Assembly: GCA_013695335.1 (NCBI GenBank)
Contig: JACDAR010000341.1
Coordinates: forward strand, 1-10,653
Source: Rubrobacter sp.
GTDB lineage: Bacteria; Actinomycetota; Rubrobacteria; Rubrobacterales; Rubrobacteraceae
Direction of reading: 5' to 3'
DNA length: 10,653 nucleotides
Part shown: in pieces, positions 1 through 7,490 of the stretch
Position numbering within the stretch: the stretch's first letter is position 1
Layout of the letters: every line of letters begins with the position of its first letter
Made by a program: the position numbers and the translations under genes
The notes under the pieces: model-generated
What the model saw: the letters and a program-made list of their open reading frames with translations, nothing else
What the model was told of the DNA's origin: nothing
Database searches by the model: none

Positions 1-95
1 CCGAAGCGTTCGGGCGCCGCAACGCAGTCCCCGGCGAGCTGGTCGTGAGGCTCACCCCGGAGAGGATCATCTCCCAGAACGACATGCTCGCCTAG
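1..95 (+). CDS. C-terminal end of an upstream protein, function not assigned
   Basis: An open frame enters from the left edge and stops at TAG 93-95. The visible tail reads about 30 residues and ends in PERIISQNDMLA. The pattern LVVRLTPERIIS resembles the last beta strand of some pyridoxamine-5'-phosphate-oxidase-like or flavin/F420-binding small proteins, but this is too short to assign. Frame and codon use match the neighbouring genes. The stop lies 55 nt before the cupin start, on the same strand, so the two could be co-transcribed; a TANNNT box in the gap argues that the cupin can also start its own message. Confidence 0.5.
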   Translation, partial: EAFGRRNAVPGELVVRLTPERIISQNDMLA

Positions 96-138
96 AGCAT
101 TGCATTTGGAAGTTCCTCCACGAACCAGCCATTCGTTC

Positions 139-144
139 TAAACT
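139..144 (+). promoter_or_regulatory. Candidate -10 box for a leaderless cupin transcript
   Basis: TAAACT (139-144) fits the TANNNT form of a -10 element and ends 6 nt before the ATG at 151, so a transcript would start at or very near the A of the start codon. No Shine-Dalgarno sequence is visible in the 15 nt before that ATG, which fits leaderless translation, common in actinobacteria. There is no good -35 at normal spacing; TTCCTC at 113-118 is poor and 20 nt away. Confidence 0.35.
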
Positions 145-150
145 GCGTTC

Positions 151-492
151 ATGGACGAGGCGCGCAACGTACCCTTCGGCGATATGGAATGGACAGACGA
201 TGCCCCCGGAATCCGGGCTCGGGAGGCCGCGGTGGATGGAGCCCGCTGGGCGACCGTCGAGTATGGGGAGGGCGTCGGACGCGAGGATTGGTGCGAAGAA
301 GGGCATCGGGGGTTCGTGATCTCGGGCCGGATCGAATACCAGTTCGACGACGGTCGCGGGCCACTCAGGGCCTCGAAAGGCGAGGCATTTCTGCATCCTC
401 CGGCTCCGCCCGGCAACGGGGCGCACCGGGGTCGCAACATAGCTCCAGGGCCGACACACCTCTTCCTCATAGGCGACCGACCAGAGGGTTAG
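151..492 (+). CDS. Small single-domain cupin protein
   Basis: A 113-residue protein the size of one cupin beta-barrel. Cupin motif 2 is clear: G78, P84, PG at 87-88, H92 and N96, fitting G(X)5P...H(X)3N. Motif 1 is altered. The usual HxH...E...G is replaced by D46-W47-C48, then H52 and G59 (WCEEGHRGFVISG), so a bound metal would use a different ligand set (Asp/Cys/His plus H92), or none. I recall this WCxxGHxG form from a subgroup of uncharacterised small cupins. Likely cytoplasmic; no signal peptide or membrane segment. ATG 151 is the first good start and lacks an RBS (see the leaderless promoter). It ends 4 nt before the CoA-transferase start, so the two are probably one transcript. The role may be isomerase, dioxygenase-like or accessory; the substrate is unknown. 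Confidence 0.8.
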   Translation: MDEARNVPFGDMEWTDDAPGIRAREAAVDGARWATVEYGEGVGREDWCEEGHRGFVISGRIEYQFDDGRGPLRASKGEAFLHPPAPPGNGAHRGRNIAPGPTHLFLIGDRPEG

Positions 493-496
493 CTGC

Positions 497-1642
497 TTGC
501 TCCCCCTCGAAGGCGTGAAGGTGCTCGACCTCTCACGGGTTCTCGCTGGCCCGTACGCGACGATGACGCTGGCCGACCTCGGGGCTGACGTACTCAAGGT
601 CGAGCATCCCGAGCGCGGCGACGACACCCGTCACTGGGGGCCGCCGTTCGCCGGAGAGGGTGAAGATCGCCAGTCAGCGTATTTCCTGGCCGTGAACCGT
701 AACAAACGCTCCACCGGGGTAGATCTGAAATCACCGGATGGTCTGGGGCGAGTCAAGGAACTCGCCGCGAACGCCGACGTGCTCATAGAGAACTGGCGGC
801 GCGGCGCCCTGGAGAGGCTCGGCCTCGGCTACGAAACACTCAGGGAGACGAATCCCGGCCTCATATACTGCTCCATCACCGGCTTCGGCCCTGGCTCCGA
901 TGAGGACAGCCCAGGCTACGACTTCCTGGTGCAGGCGAGAGCAGGGATCATGGGCATCACCGGCTTCCCCGACTCCGAAGGCGGATCTCCGACGAAAGTC
1001 GGGGTCGCCATCGCGGACATCGTGTGCGGGCTGCAAGCCTCGACAGCCATCCTGGCCGCGCTGCATCGGCGCTCGGAGACCGGGGAGGGAGCCAGGATCG
1101 AGGTTCCACTCTTCGAGAGCACGTTCTCCTGGCTGGCCAATCGCGCCCAGGAATACCTCCTCACGGGTGAGGACACAGGCCGCCTGGGAAACGCCCATCC
1201 AACCATCGTCCCATACCAGTCTTTCTCAGCCTCGGACATGGACCTCGCCGTCGCGATCGGCAACAACGCCCAGTTCGCGAAGTTATGCGAGGCTGTCGGA
1301 CGTCCGGATCTCGCACAAGATGAACGCTACGCCACGAACCCCGACCGCGTCGCCAACCGGGATACGCTCGTCGCCGAGTTGCAGGGTGAGTTCTCGAAGC
1401 GGAAGGCTGAAGAGTGGATCAGCACTATCCGGGAAGCCGGAATCCCATGCGGCCCGGTCAATACATTGTCCGACGTTTTCTCGGACGAACACGTACTCGG
1501 CTCTGGCATTCTGCAAGAAGTGGACCATCCTGCCGCCGGAATGCTGAAGATGCTCGCCTCACCGGTGCTCGTGGATGGAGAACGGCTCCCGATCCGTCGT
1601 CCCCCACCGACCCTCGGGCAGCACACGAATGAGGAAGCCTGA
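497..1642 (+). CDS. CaiB/BaiF family (class III) CoA-transferase
   Basis: A 381-residue protein, close to the usual 380-430 for family III CoA-transferases. It should move CoA from an acyl-CoA donor to a carboxylate in the cytoplasm, normally as an interlocked homodimer. Visible marks: N-terminal GVKVLDLSRVLAGPYATM (6-23), LADLGADVLKVEHP (25-38), NRNKRSTGVDLK (67-78), LIENWRRGALERLGLGY (96-112), and ITGFGPGS (127-134). D174 in GVAIADIVCG aligns with the catalytic Asp of formyl-CoA transferase (Asp169 there). Start: TTG 497 gives the family's normal N-terminus, and AGAGGG (483-488), inside the end of the cupin gene, sits 8 nt upstream. It follows the cupin by 4 nt, so coupled translation is likely. 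The substrate cannot be read from sequence; the linked Hyu genes suggest a carboxylate released by ring opening (inference). Confidence 0.93.
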   Translation: MLPLEGVKVLDLSRVLAGPYATMTLADLGADVLKVEHPERGDDTRHWGPPFAGEGEDRQSAYFLAVNRNKRSTGVDLKSPDGLGRVKELAANADVLIENWRRGALERLGLGYETLRETNPGLIYCSITGFGPGSDEDSPGYDFLVQARAGIMGITGFPDSEGGSPTKVGVAIADIVCGLQASTAILAALHRRSETGEGARIEVPLFESTFSWLANRAQEYLLTGEDTGRLGNAHPTIVPYQSFSASDMDLAVAIGNNAQFAKLCEAVGRPDLAQDERYATNPDRVANRDTLVAELQGEFSKRKAEEWISTIREAGIPCGPVNTLSDVFSDEHVLGSGILQEVDHPAAGMLKMLASPVLVDGERLPIRRPPPTLGQHTNEEA

Positions 1643-1663
1643 GTCAGATCTACTCAGGAATCC
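1633..1663. terminator. Hairpin spanning both stop codons of convergent genes
   Basis: CCTGAGT (1638-1644) and ACTCAGG (1652-1658) form a perfect 7-bp stem around the loop CAGATCT. GGA (1633-1635) and TCC (1661-1663) extend it past a 2x2 mismatch. The TGA stop of the CoA-transferase (1640-1642) lies in the left arm and the stop of the minus-strand cyclase (1654-1656) in the right arm. There is no T-tract on either side, so it is a weak intrinsic terminator at best. It may instead protect or slow the 3' ends of both transcripts. Confidence 0.45.
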
Positions 1664-2472
1664 TCTGAGACCACAGCCACGGGCCTGACTGGCGATCCCG
1701 TGGCCCCGACGAACTTGAGCGGCGCGCACACGAACTCGAAGCGGTAGTGGCCCGAGGCTGCCAGATCGTCCAGTTGCAGGTTCTCGACTATGTAGATGCC
1801 GTGGCGGGCCAGCAGGATCAGATGTCCAGGCAACGCGTATCCGAGGTCAGGGTCAACCACGCCGGGCACGTCCCAGGCCATATTATCCGCGCCGACGGCC
1901 AGGACCTGTCTCTCGGCCATCCAGTAGGCGGCGCTCGCGTCCATCCCAGGCCCATCAAGGTAGCGTTCGGGGGCTTCCCAGTGGCGGGACTGACCGGTTC
2001 GGACTAGCGCCACGCTCCCCGGCTCGACGGTGGCCCCCTGCCGCTCGCAGCACCTTTCGAGGTCTTCGGCGCTCACTGCATGGCCGGGTTCCAGGCACTC
2101 GACGCCCTCGGCCGCCGCCACGTCGAGGAGAACTCCAGGCGCCATGATCGGGGGTATCTCCTCGACACCGTGCCTGGTGAAGCCGCGGGCAGATTGCACG
2201 GTTCCGTCAACCGGGATGCCGCCGCAGAGCACGAGCGAATCAGCCTGATGAGATAGGGCGTCGATGTGCGTTCCGGTGTGCTCGCTCATGATCAAGATTC
2301 CCGCGGCCCCGGTACGGGGACCGGTCTCCTCGGGGCGGTACTCATCCTCGTGGTGACGGTGAAGCAGATACGAATACCCGGCTTGCTGATGCGCTGGATG
2401 GATCGGCATCCCCTGCGTGCGAGGCTGCTCCAGATCGAAGACCCGGGGCGGGCCGTTCTGCCTGTCGTGCAT
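1654..2472 (-). CDS. Cyclase family protein (kynurenine formamidase-like hydrolase)
   Basis: A 272-residue metal-dependent hydrolase of the putative cyclase family (PF04199 type), which includes bacterial kynurenine formamidase (KynB), isatin hydrolase and related amide or ring hydrolases. The metal-binding signature is HTGTHIDALSH (about residues 65-75 from the ATG), a form of HxGTHxDxPxH with Pro replaced by Leu. GSVALVRTGQ in the middle is the other typical strand. It is longer than KynB (about 210), so I do not call it KynB. Start: ATG 2472 has GGGAGG (plus-strand CCTCCC 2479-2484) 6 nt upstream; the TTG one codon earlier is less likely. It is transcribed toward the CoA-transferase and divergently from the symporter-hyuAB operon. 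The context suggests it acts on an amide, lactam or lactone related to the HyuAB substrate (inference). Cytoplasmic. Confidence 0.88.
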   Translation of the reverse strand: MHDRQNGPPRVFDLEQPRTQGMPIHPAHQQAGYSYLLHRHHEDEYRPEETGPRTGAAGILIMSEHTGTHIDALSHQADSLVLCGGIPVDGTVQSARGFTRHGVEEIPPIMAPGVLLDVAAAEGVECLEPGHAVSAEDLERCCERQGATVEPGSVALVRTGQSRHWEAPERYLDGPGMDASAAYWMAERQVLAVGADNMAWDVPGVVDPDLGYALPGHLILLARHGIYIVENLQLDDLAASGHYRFEFVCAPLKFVGATGSPVRPVAVVSEDS

Positions 2473-2504
2473 CAAAATCCTCCCTATGTGTGACCTTCCC
2501 TGTT

Positions 2505-2533
2505 ACCCACTTCCAGTTTGCTGGCCCGTGGGT
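2505..2533. promoter_or_regulatory. Nested inverted repeat in the divergent control region
   Basis: ACCCAC (2505-2510) pairs with GTGGGT (2528-2533), and inside it CCAG (2513-2516) pairs with CTGG (2521-2524) around TTTG. The two arms have 6 and 4 perfect pairs, separated by TT on one side and CCC on the other. The dyad lies between the divergent cyclase and symporter genes and overlaps the predicted -10 of the cyclase promoter. It could be a repressor or activator site, or a stem in the cyclase leader. No regulator gene is in the window. Confidence 0.4.
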
Positions 2534-2543
2534 TCAGGGTCAA
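2515..2543 (-). promoter_or_regulatory. Candidate promoter of the cyclase gene
   Basis: On the minus strand TTGACC (2543-2538) matches 5 of 6 bases of a housekeeping -35. After 17 nt comes CAAACT (2520-2515), a weak -10 whose second, fourth and last bases fit. The predicted start near 2508 leaves a leader of about 35 nt, which contains the GGGAGG ribosome site. The -10 lies within the nested inverted repeat. Confidence 0.35.
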
Positions 2544-2556
2544 ACCAGCCGACCGC

Positions 2557-2586
2557 TTGACTAAAGTTCGCAAGTCCCGCTAGTAT
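2557..2586 (+). promoter_or_regulatory. Promoter of the symporter-hyuA-hyuB operon
   Basis: TTGACT (2557-2562) matches 5 of 6 bases of the -35 consensus. TAGTAT (2581-2586) matches 4 of 6 of the -10, including the outer TA and final T, with 18-nt spacing. The predicted start near 2593 gives a leader of about 30 nt containing AGGGAGGG (2611-2618), which sits 4 nt before GTG 2623. This is the best housekeeping-type promoter in the window. Its -35 is only 13 nt from the oppositely directed -35 of the cyclase promoter. Confidence 0.6.
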
Positions 2587-2622
2587 CGGGGGCGGGGAAC
2601 AAAAACCGCGAGGGAGGGCGAC

Positions 2623-3963
2623 GTGGAGAGAGCGGGCGGCGAGCACACCGGGATGCCAACCTCGATACGCCAGGTCGTCGCGGCGAGCTTTATCGGCACG
2701 ACCATCGAATGGTACGACTACTTCATCTTCGGGACGGCGGCCGCGCTGGTCTTCCCCGCGCTCTTTTTCCCGGACTTCTCGGAGCTTGCGGGCACGCTTC
2801 TCGCTTTCTCGACCTTCGCCGTAGGCTTCGCGGCCCGTCCATTGGGCGGCTTGATCTTCGGCCACTACGGTGACAGGCTGGGGCGGAAGACCATGCTCGT
2901 CGTGACACTCCTGATCATGGGCGTCGCCACCTTCCTGGTCGGGTGCCTGCCGACCTTCGACACCATCGGGATCTGGGCGCCGATCATACTCGTCGTACTT
3001 CGCCTGTTCCAGGGCATCGGGCTCGGCGGCGAGTGGGGCGGCGCCGTGCTCATGGCCGTCGAACACTCCCCCGAAGGCCGCCGCGGCCTGAACGGAAGCT
3101 GGCCGCAGAGCGGGGCCCCAGCCGGACTGGTCATCGGAACCGGCGTCTTCGCCATAGTTTCGGCGCTGGCTGGCGACGCCGCGTTCGGCGCGTGGGCGTG
3201 GCGCATACCGTTCCTTCTCAGCTTCATACTGGTGGCGATCGGGCTGTTCATCAGGCTCAGGATTCTCGAAAGTCCAGCGTTCAGGCAGGTTCAAGAGTCC
3301 CAGACCGAAGCCCAGACGCCGATAGTTGACGTGTTTCGAACGTATCCGAAGAACCTGATACTCGGCGTTGGCTCACGAATCGGCATCGACGCCTCTTTCT
3401 ACATCCTGGCCGTCTACTCGCTGACTCACATTTCGACCAACCTTGGCCTGCCTTCGAGCGTCGGCCTGACGGCTATTGCGGTGGCCGCGCTCATCGAGGT
3501 CTTCACCATCCCCCTGTTTGCCTCGCTGTCCGACCGGATAGGCCGAAGACCGCTCCTGATTGCGGGCGCCGCGTTCCTCGCGGTCTGGACGTTCCCGTTC
3601 TTCGGGCTGCTCAATACGAAGTCCTCCATCCTGATCGTGCTTGCGACCATCGCCGGGTTGAGCCTCGGGCACGCCTGCGTGTACAGCGCCCAGGGGGCCT
3701 TCTACGCCGAGTTGTTCGGCACGCGGGTGCGCTACAGCGGGGCCTCGTTCAGCTACCAGATCGCCGGCATCTTCGGGGGCGCCCTCGCCCCGATCATCGC
3801 GACCTCGCTGTTCCCAATCGGGGGTACGGTCCTGATCGCCGTGTACATAGCGGCCCTGTGCGCCCTGAGCGTCCTCTGCTACTTCCTCGCGGAAGAGACC
3901 TTCCAGAAAGACATCTACGAGGACGATCCCGAGGAACGCCAGCTCGTCTCGGAACAGGCTTAA
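2623..3963 (+). CDS. MFS metabolite:H+ symporter (MHS family)
   Basis: A 446-residue inner-membrane transporter with about 12 hydrophobic segments, the normal size for MHS-family MFS symporters such as the shikimate, alpha-ketoglutarate and proline/betaine carriers. Family marks are VVAASFIGTTIEWYDYFIFG (18-37), the loop 2-3 motif GHYGDRLGRK (80-89), RLFQGIGLGGEWGGA (127-141), and the matching second-half loop SDRIGRRP (303-310). Substrates of the family are organic acids, amino acids and zwitterions, taken up with protons; the exact one cannot be read. Start: GTG 2623 has AGGGAGGG 4 nt upstream; ATG 2653 is a possible alternative that would remove ten residues without touching the first membrane segment. 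It is the first gene of the operon; hyuA starts 6 nt after its TAA. Being co-transcribed with hyuAB makes it the probable importer of their substrate. Confidence 0.92.
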   Translation: MERAGGEHTGMPTSIRQVVAASFIGTTIEWYDYFIFGTAAALVFPALFFPDFSELAGTLLAFSTFAVGFAARPLGGLIFGHYGDRLGRKTMLVVTLLIMGVATFLVGCLPTFDTIGIWAPIILVVLRLFQGIGLGGEWGGAVLMAVEHSPEGRRGLNGSWPQSGAPAGLVIGTGVFAIVSALAGDAAFGAWAWRIPFLLSFILVAIGLFIRLRILESPAFRQVQESQTEAQTPIVDVFRTYPKNLILGVGSRIGIDASFYILAVYSLTHISTNLGLPSSVGLTAIAVAALIEVFTIPLFASLSDRIGRRPLLIAGAAFLAVWTFPFFGLLNTKSSILIVLATIAGLSLGHACVYSAQGAFYAELFGTRVRYSGASFSYQIAGIFGGALAPIIATSLFPIGGTVLIAVYIAALCALSVLCYFLAEETFQKDIYEDDPEERQLVSEQA

Positions 3964-3969
3964 TTCGGC

Positions 3970-5940
3970 TTGAAAGACATCAGGCTCGGGGTGGACGTGG
4001 GCGGCACGTTCACGGATCTCGTCGCCCTCTCCGAGGGAACCCTGATCACCGCGAAAGTCCCGTCCACTCCGCAGGACCAGTCAGAAGGCGTGATGGGCGC
4101 CATCCAGACCTCAGAGGTCGAACCGGACGCCGTCCTCGCCCTCGCCCACGGTATGACGGTCGCCACGAACGCCCTGCTGGAACGACGAGGCGCCCGTACG
4201 GCGCTCGTCACGACGGAGGGCTTCAGGGATATCCTGGAGATAGCCCGCCAGAACCGACCAGCCCTCTACGACCTGACACACGACCGCCCCCCACCGCTCG
4301 TACCGCGAGAGCTTCGCTTCATGGTCAGCGAGAGGATGGGGCAGGAAGGTGAGATCTCCCCCCTCGACGAAGACAGCCTGAAAGCTGCCATCTCAAGCGT
4401 CGAGGATGCAGAGGTGGAGGCGGTCGCGGTGTGCCTGCTCTTCGCTTTCATGCACCCTGAGCACGAGCGGCGCGTCGGGGAAACGCTCAGGGAAGCCATG
4501 CCAGACCTTCACGTCTCCCTGAGCAGCGAGGTGTTGCCCGAGTTCAGGGAGTACGAGCGATTCTCGACCACCGCCGCTGACGCATATCTCGCGCCCAGGC
4601 TCGCCGCCTATTTCTCGAACCTGGCCGAGAAGGCTGAGGAAGCCGGTGTTCCGGGACCCCTGATCATGCAGTCTTCAGGCGGCGTGGTGCCGCTTGAGGA
4701 TGCCATATCCGACGCTGCGGGCTGCGTTCTATCCGGCCCGGCCGGGGGCGTAGTGGGTGCGGCCTATATGGGCGAGAAGAGCGGCTACCACGACCTTCTG
4801 ACCTTCGATATGGGCGGAACCTCGACCGACGTTGCACCTATCATCGAGGGTGAGGCCCAGACCACCACGGAGACCGTGGTCGCGGGAGTGCCGATCAAAC
4901 TTCCAATGGTGGACGTGCACACGGTCAGCGCGGGTGGCGGTTCCGTTGCCTGGTCCGACCCTGGCGGTGCGCTGCGTGTCGGCCCGCATTCGGCTGGCGC
5001 GGAGCCCGGTCCCGCTTCATACGGCAAGGGCGGCGGGGAGCCGACGGTGACGGATGCGAACCTATTCCTCGGGTACCTTGCCGACGGCACGGAGCTGGGT
5101 GGTGAGGTAGTGCTCCAGCGCGAGCTATCTGGGAAGGCGCTTTCAGACCTGGGTGGGAAGCTCGGGCTTGATGCAGAGGAGGCGGCGCTCGGGATACTGA
5201 GGGTTGCGGATGCGGAGATGGTAAGGGCGCTGCGTGTGATCAGCGTCGAACGCGGCCTTGACCCGCGCGACTTCGCCCTGCTCGCCTTCGGGGGCGCTGG
5301 CGGTATGCACTCCTGCTCGCTGGCAGAGGAACTCGGTATCAACACGGTGCTCGTTCCACGGGCCGGTGGCGTACTCAGCGCGCTAGGTCTCGCCATCTCC
5401 GACCTTCGCCGCGACTACGTGAACCCTTATCTCACCGATCTGGAGGAAGTAGACGAGGAGACGTTCGAGAACAGGTTCGTGGAGATGAAGAATACCGCCG
5501 CGAAAGATCTGGATGAACCGAAGTACACCCGCCGGGCTGACCTCCGCTATGCGGGGCAGTCGTTCGAGATCACGGTGGATGCGGGCTCTCTCCAGAAGCT
5601 GGAGTCCCGCTTCCACGCATCCCACGAACAACGCTACGGCTACAGGATGGATGACGAAGCCGTGGAACTCGTGAACCTGCGTCTCATCGCCACAGTCCCC
5701 GTCGAGAAACCGGAGTTACACGAACCGGCGGCGGAAAGTGAACCGGAATCCGGTTCACGAAAGGCGAACTTCGACGGCGAGTGGCTGGAGGTGGCAGTGC
5801 TCGACCGGGAGACGATGGGCGAGGGCTCGGAAGTATCGGGACCAGCGATCGTCGAGTTCAAGGAATCCACTTGCGTAGTTCGGCCCGGCTGGCGAGGGGC
5901 GGTTGACGGCGTCGGCACGCTGGTACTGGAGAAAGAATGA
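3970..5940 (+). CDS. hyuA: Hydantoinase/oxoprolinase family subunit A (ATP-binding)
   Basis: A 656-residue ASKHA-fold subunit of the hydantoinase A/5-oxoprolinase family (N-methylhydantoinase, caprolactamase and 5-oxoprolinase half). It binds ATP and phosphorylates the cyclic amide or imide so that it can be hydrolysed with subunit B. Domains in order: Hydant_A_N with the phosphate motif GVDVGGTFTD (7-16) and HGMTVATNALLERRGA (60-75); EYERFSTTAADAYLAP (194-209); hydantoinase A core with SGPAGGVVGA (255-264), TFDMGGTSTDVA (278-289), VSAGGGSVAW (319-328), and AFGGAGGMHS (439-448), the adenosine-side loop; then a C-terminal domain with HEQRYGYRMDDEAVELVNLR. It is shorter than acetone carboxylase subunits (over 700), so amide/imide hydrolysis fits better than ketone carboxylation. 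Start: TTG 3970 keeps the whole phosphate motif; a GTG at 3991 would remove most of it. There is no strong RBS, and 6-nt spacing from the transporter suggests translational coupling. Its stop overlaps hyuB. The substrate is unknown. Confidence 0.93.
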   Translation: MKDIRLGVDVGGTFTDLVALSEGTLITAKVPSTPQDQSEGVMGAIQTSEVEPDAVLALAHGMTVATNALLERRGARTALVTTEGFRDILEIARQNRPALYDLTHDRPPPLVPRELRFMVSERMGQEGEISPLDEDSLKAAISSVEDAEVEAVAVCLLFAFMHPEHERRVGETLREAMPDLHVSLSSEVLPEFREYERFSTTAADAYLAPRLAAYFSNLAEKAEEAGVPGPLIMQSSGGVVPLEDAISDAAGCVLSGPAGGVVGAAYMGEKSGYHDLLTFDMGGTSTDVAPIIEGEAQTTTETVVAGVPIKLPMVDVHTVSAGGGSVAWSDPGGALRVGPHSAGAEPGPASYGKGGGEPTVTDANLFLGYLADGTELGGEVVLQRELSGKALSDLGGKLGLDAEEAALGILRVADAEMVRALRVISVERGLDPRDFALLAFGGAGGMHSCSLAEELGINTVLVPRAGGVLSALGLAISDLRRDYVNPYLTDLEEVDEETFENRFVEMKNTAAKDLDEPKYTRRADLRYAGQSFEITVDAGSLQKLESRFHASHEQRYGYRMDDEAVELVNLRLIATVPVEKPELHEPAAESEPESGSRKANFDGEWLEVAVLDRETMGEGSEVSGPAIVEFKESTCVVRPGWRGAVDGVGTLVLEKE

Positions 5941-7490
5941 GCGGGCAAAAGCTGGATCCGGTGACGCTCTCGGTGCTGGCGAGCGCGCTTGCCGGGATCG
6001 CGGAGGAGATGGGCGCCGTCCTCATTCGAGGCTCGTATTCCTCGAACATCAAGGAGCGGCGCGACTGCTCGACGGCGCTCTTCGACGATCAGGGACAGAT
6101 GGTCGCCCAGGCTGAACACATGCCGGTCCACCTCGGTGCGATGCCTGAGGCAGTCGCGGCGATCATGACGCGCGACCCGGAGCCGGGCGACGTATTCGCC
6201 ATCAACGATCCGTACTCCGGCGGCACCCACCTTCCAGACATAACCCTCGTCTCCCCCGTCTCGGACGATGACGGTGAGATCGTCGGCTACGCCGTCACGC
6301 GGGCGCACCACTCGGACGTGGGTGGGATGCGGCCAGGCTCCATGCCCTCCGACTCGCGTGAGATCTACCAGGAGGGGATCGTCATCCCGCCGATCCGTCT
6401 CGTGCGCAGTGGCGAGTACGTCAGGGACGTGCTCGACCTGCTGCTTGCTAACGTCCGTACCCCTGACATCCGGCGCGGCGACCTGCGCGCCCAGATCGCC
6501 GCCAACAACATCGCCGAACAACGCGTCCGGGAGCTGATGGAACGTCGGGGCAGGGATACGGTACTGGCGGCTTTCGAGGAGGTGATCTCCTACGCCGAGA
6601 AGCGCACCCGCGAGGCCATCCGCGAGCTGCCTGACGGCGAGCACTCCGCCGAAGACTACATGGAGGGAGATGGCGTCACCGACGAGGACATCCCGGTTCG
6701 GGCGACAGTTCGGATAGAAGGCGACACCATGACCATGGACCTCACGGAGACCGCCGATTCGGTGGCGGGCAATATCAACTGTCCGCTGCCCGTCACACGC
6801 TCGGCCTGCTACTTCGCTTTGCGCGTCCTGTTGCCGAAGGATATTCCCGCCAACGCAGGAACGTACGTGCCGTTGGAGATCAAAGCCCGGGAAGGAAGCC
6901 TGGTCAACGCCACATACCCGTCGGCGGTTGTGGCAGGTAACGTGGAGACGAGCAACCGCATCGCGGACACGGTACTCATGGCGCTCTCGGGGTTCGCACC
7001 TGAGAGGGTTCCGGCCCAGGGTCAGGGGACTATGAACAACGTTATCATCGGCGACCCAGGCTGGACATACTACGAGACCATCGGCGGCGGGCAGGGCGCT
7101 GGTTCGGATGGCCCCGGTCCTTCAGGCGTCCACATCGGGATGAGCAACACGCTGAACACCCCCATCGAAGCCCTCGAACTCGAGTACCCCATGCGGATCG
7201 AACGCTACGAACTGCGCTACGAATCTGGTGGCGCCGGGGCAAACCGGGGCGGCGACGGCATAGTCCGTTCCGTCCGCGTTCTGGAACCGGCGAGCCTCTC
7301 CCTATTGACCGACCGCCGCAGACACCCGCCACAGGGGAGCCAGGGTGGTGAACCCGGCGAGGTGGGCAAAAATCTCCTCAACGGCGAGGAATTGCCGCCC
7401 AAGATCAGCCGGGAACTCGAAGCTGGAGATATCGTCACGATCCAGAGCCCAGGCGGGGGAGGCTTCGGTAAAGCTCAGGGGCAGGTCTGA
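5937..7490 (+). CDS. hyuB: Hydantoinase/oxoprolinase family subunit B
   Basis: A 517-residue hydantoinase B/oxoprolinase subunit, the normal length for a free-standing HyuB. It carries the metal-dependent half of the ATP-driven lactam or imide opening begun by HyuA, in the cytoplasm. Motifs: ERRDCSTALFDDQGQMVAQ (40-58), HMPVHLGAMP (61-70), NDPYSGGTHLPDITLV (90-105), RAHHSDVGG (122-130) with candidate metal-binding His and Asp residues, GNVETSNRIADTV, IGGGQGAGSDGPGPSGV, the family-typical YELRYESGGAGANRGGDG, and the C-terminal SPGGGGFG. Start ATG 5937 overlaps the hyuA stop as ATGA, and GGAGAAAG lies just upstream, so the two are translationally coupled as expected for equal subunits. No clear terminator follows the gene. 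Confidence 0.94.
   Translation: MSGQKLDPVTLSVLASALAGIAEEMGAVLIRGSYSSNIKERRDCSTALFDDQGQMVAQAEHMPVHLGAMPEAVAAIMTRDPEPGDVFAINDPYSGGTHLPDITLVSPVSDDDGEIVGYAVTRAHHSDVGGMRPGSMPSDSREIYQEGIVIPPIRLVRSGEYVRDVLDLLLANVRTPDIRRGDLRAQIAANNIAEQRVRELMERRGRDTVLAAFEEVISYAEKRTREAIRELPDGEHSAEDYMEGDGVTDEDIPVRATVRIEGDTMTMDLTETADSVAGNINCPLPVTRSACYFALRVLLPKDIPANAGTYVPLEIKAREGSLVNATYPSAVVAGNVETSNRIADTVLMALSGFAPERVPAQGQGTMNNVIIGDPGWTYYETIGGGQGAGSDGPGPSGVHIGMSNTLNTPIEALELEYPMRIERYELRYESGGAGANRGGDGIVRSVRVLEPASLSLLTDRRRHPPQGSQGGEPGEVGKNLLNGEELPPKISRELEAGDIVTIQSPGGGGFGKAQGQV

Noticed and set aside
2503..3294. A 263-codon minus-strand frame opposite the symporter
   Set aside because: The composition is highly charged and antisense to membrane helices; no known domain.
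5640..6644. A 334-codon minus-strand open frame across the hyuA/hyuB junction
   Set aside because: Both plus-strand genes here have strong family motifs and correct starts. The antisense product is an Arg/His/Asp-rich shadow.
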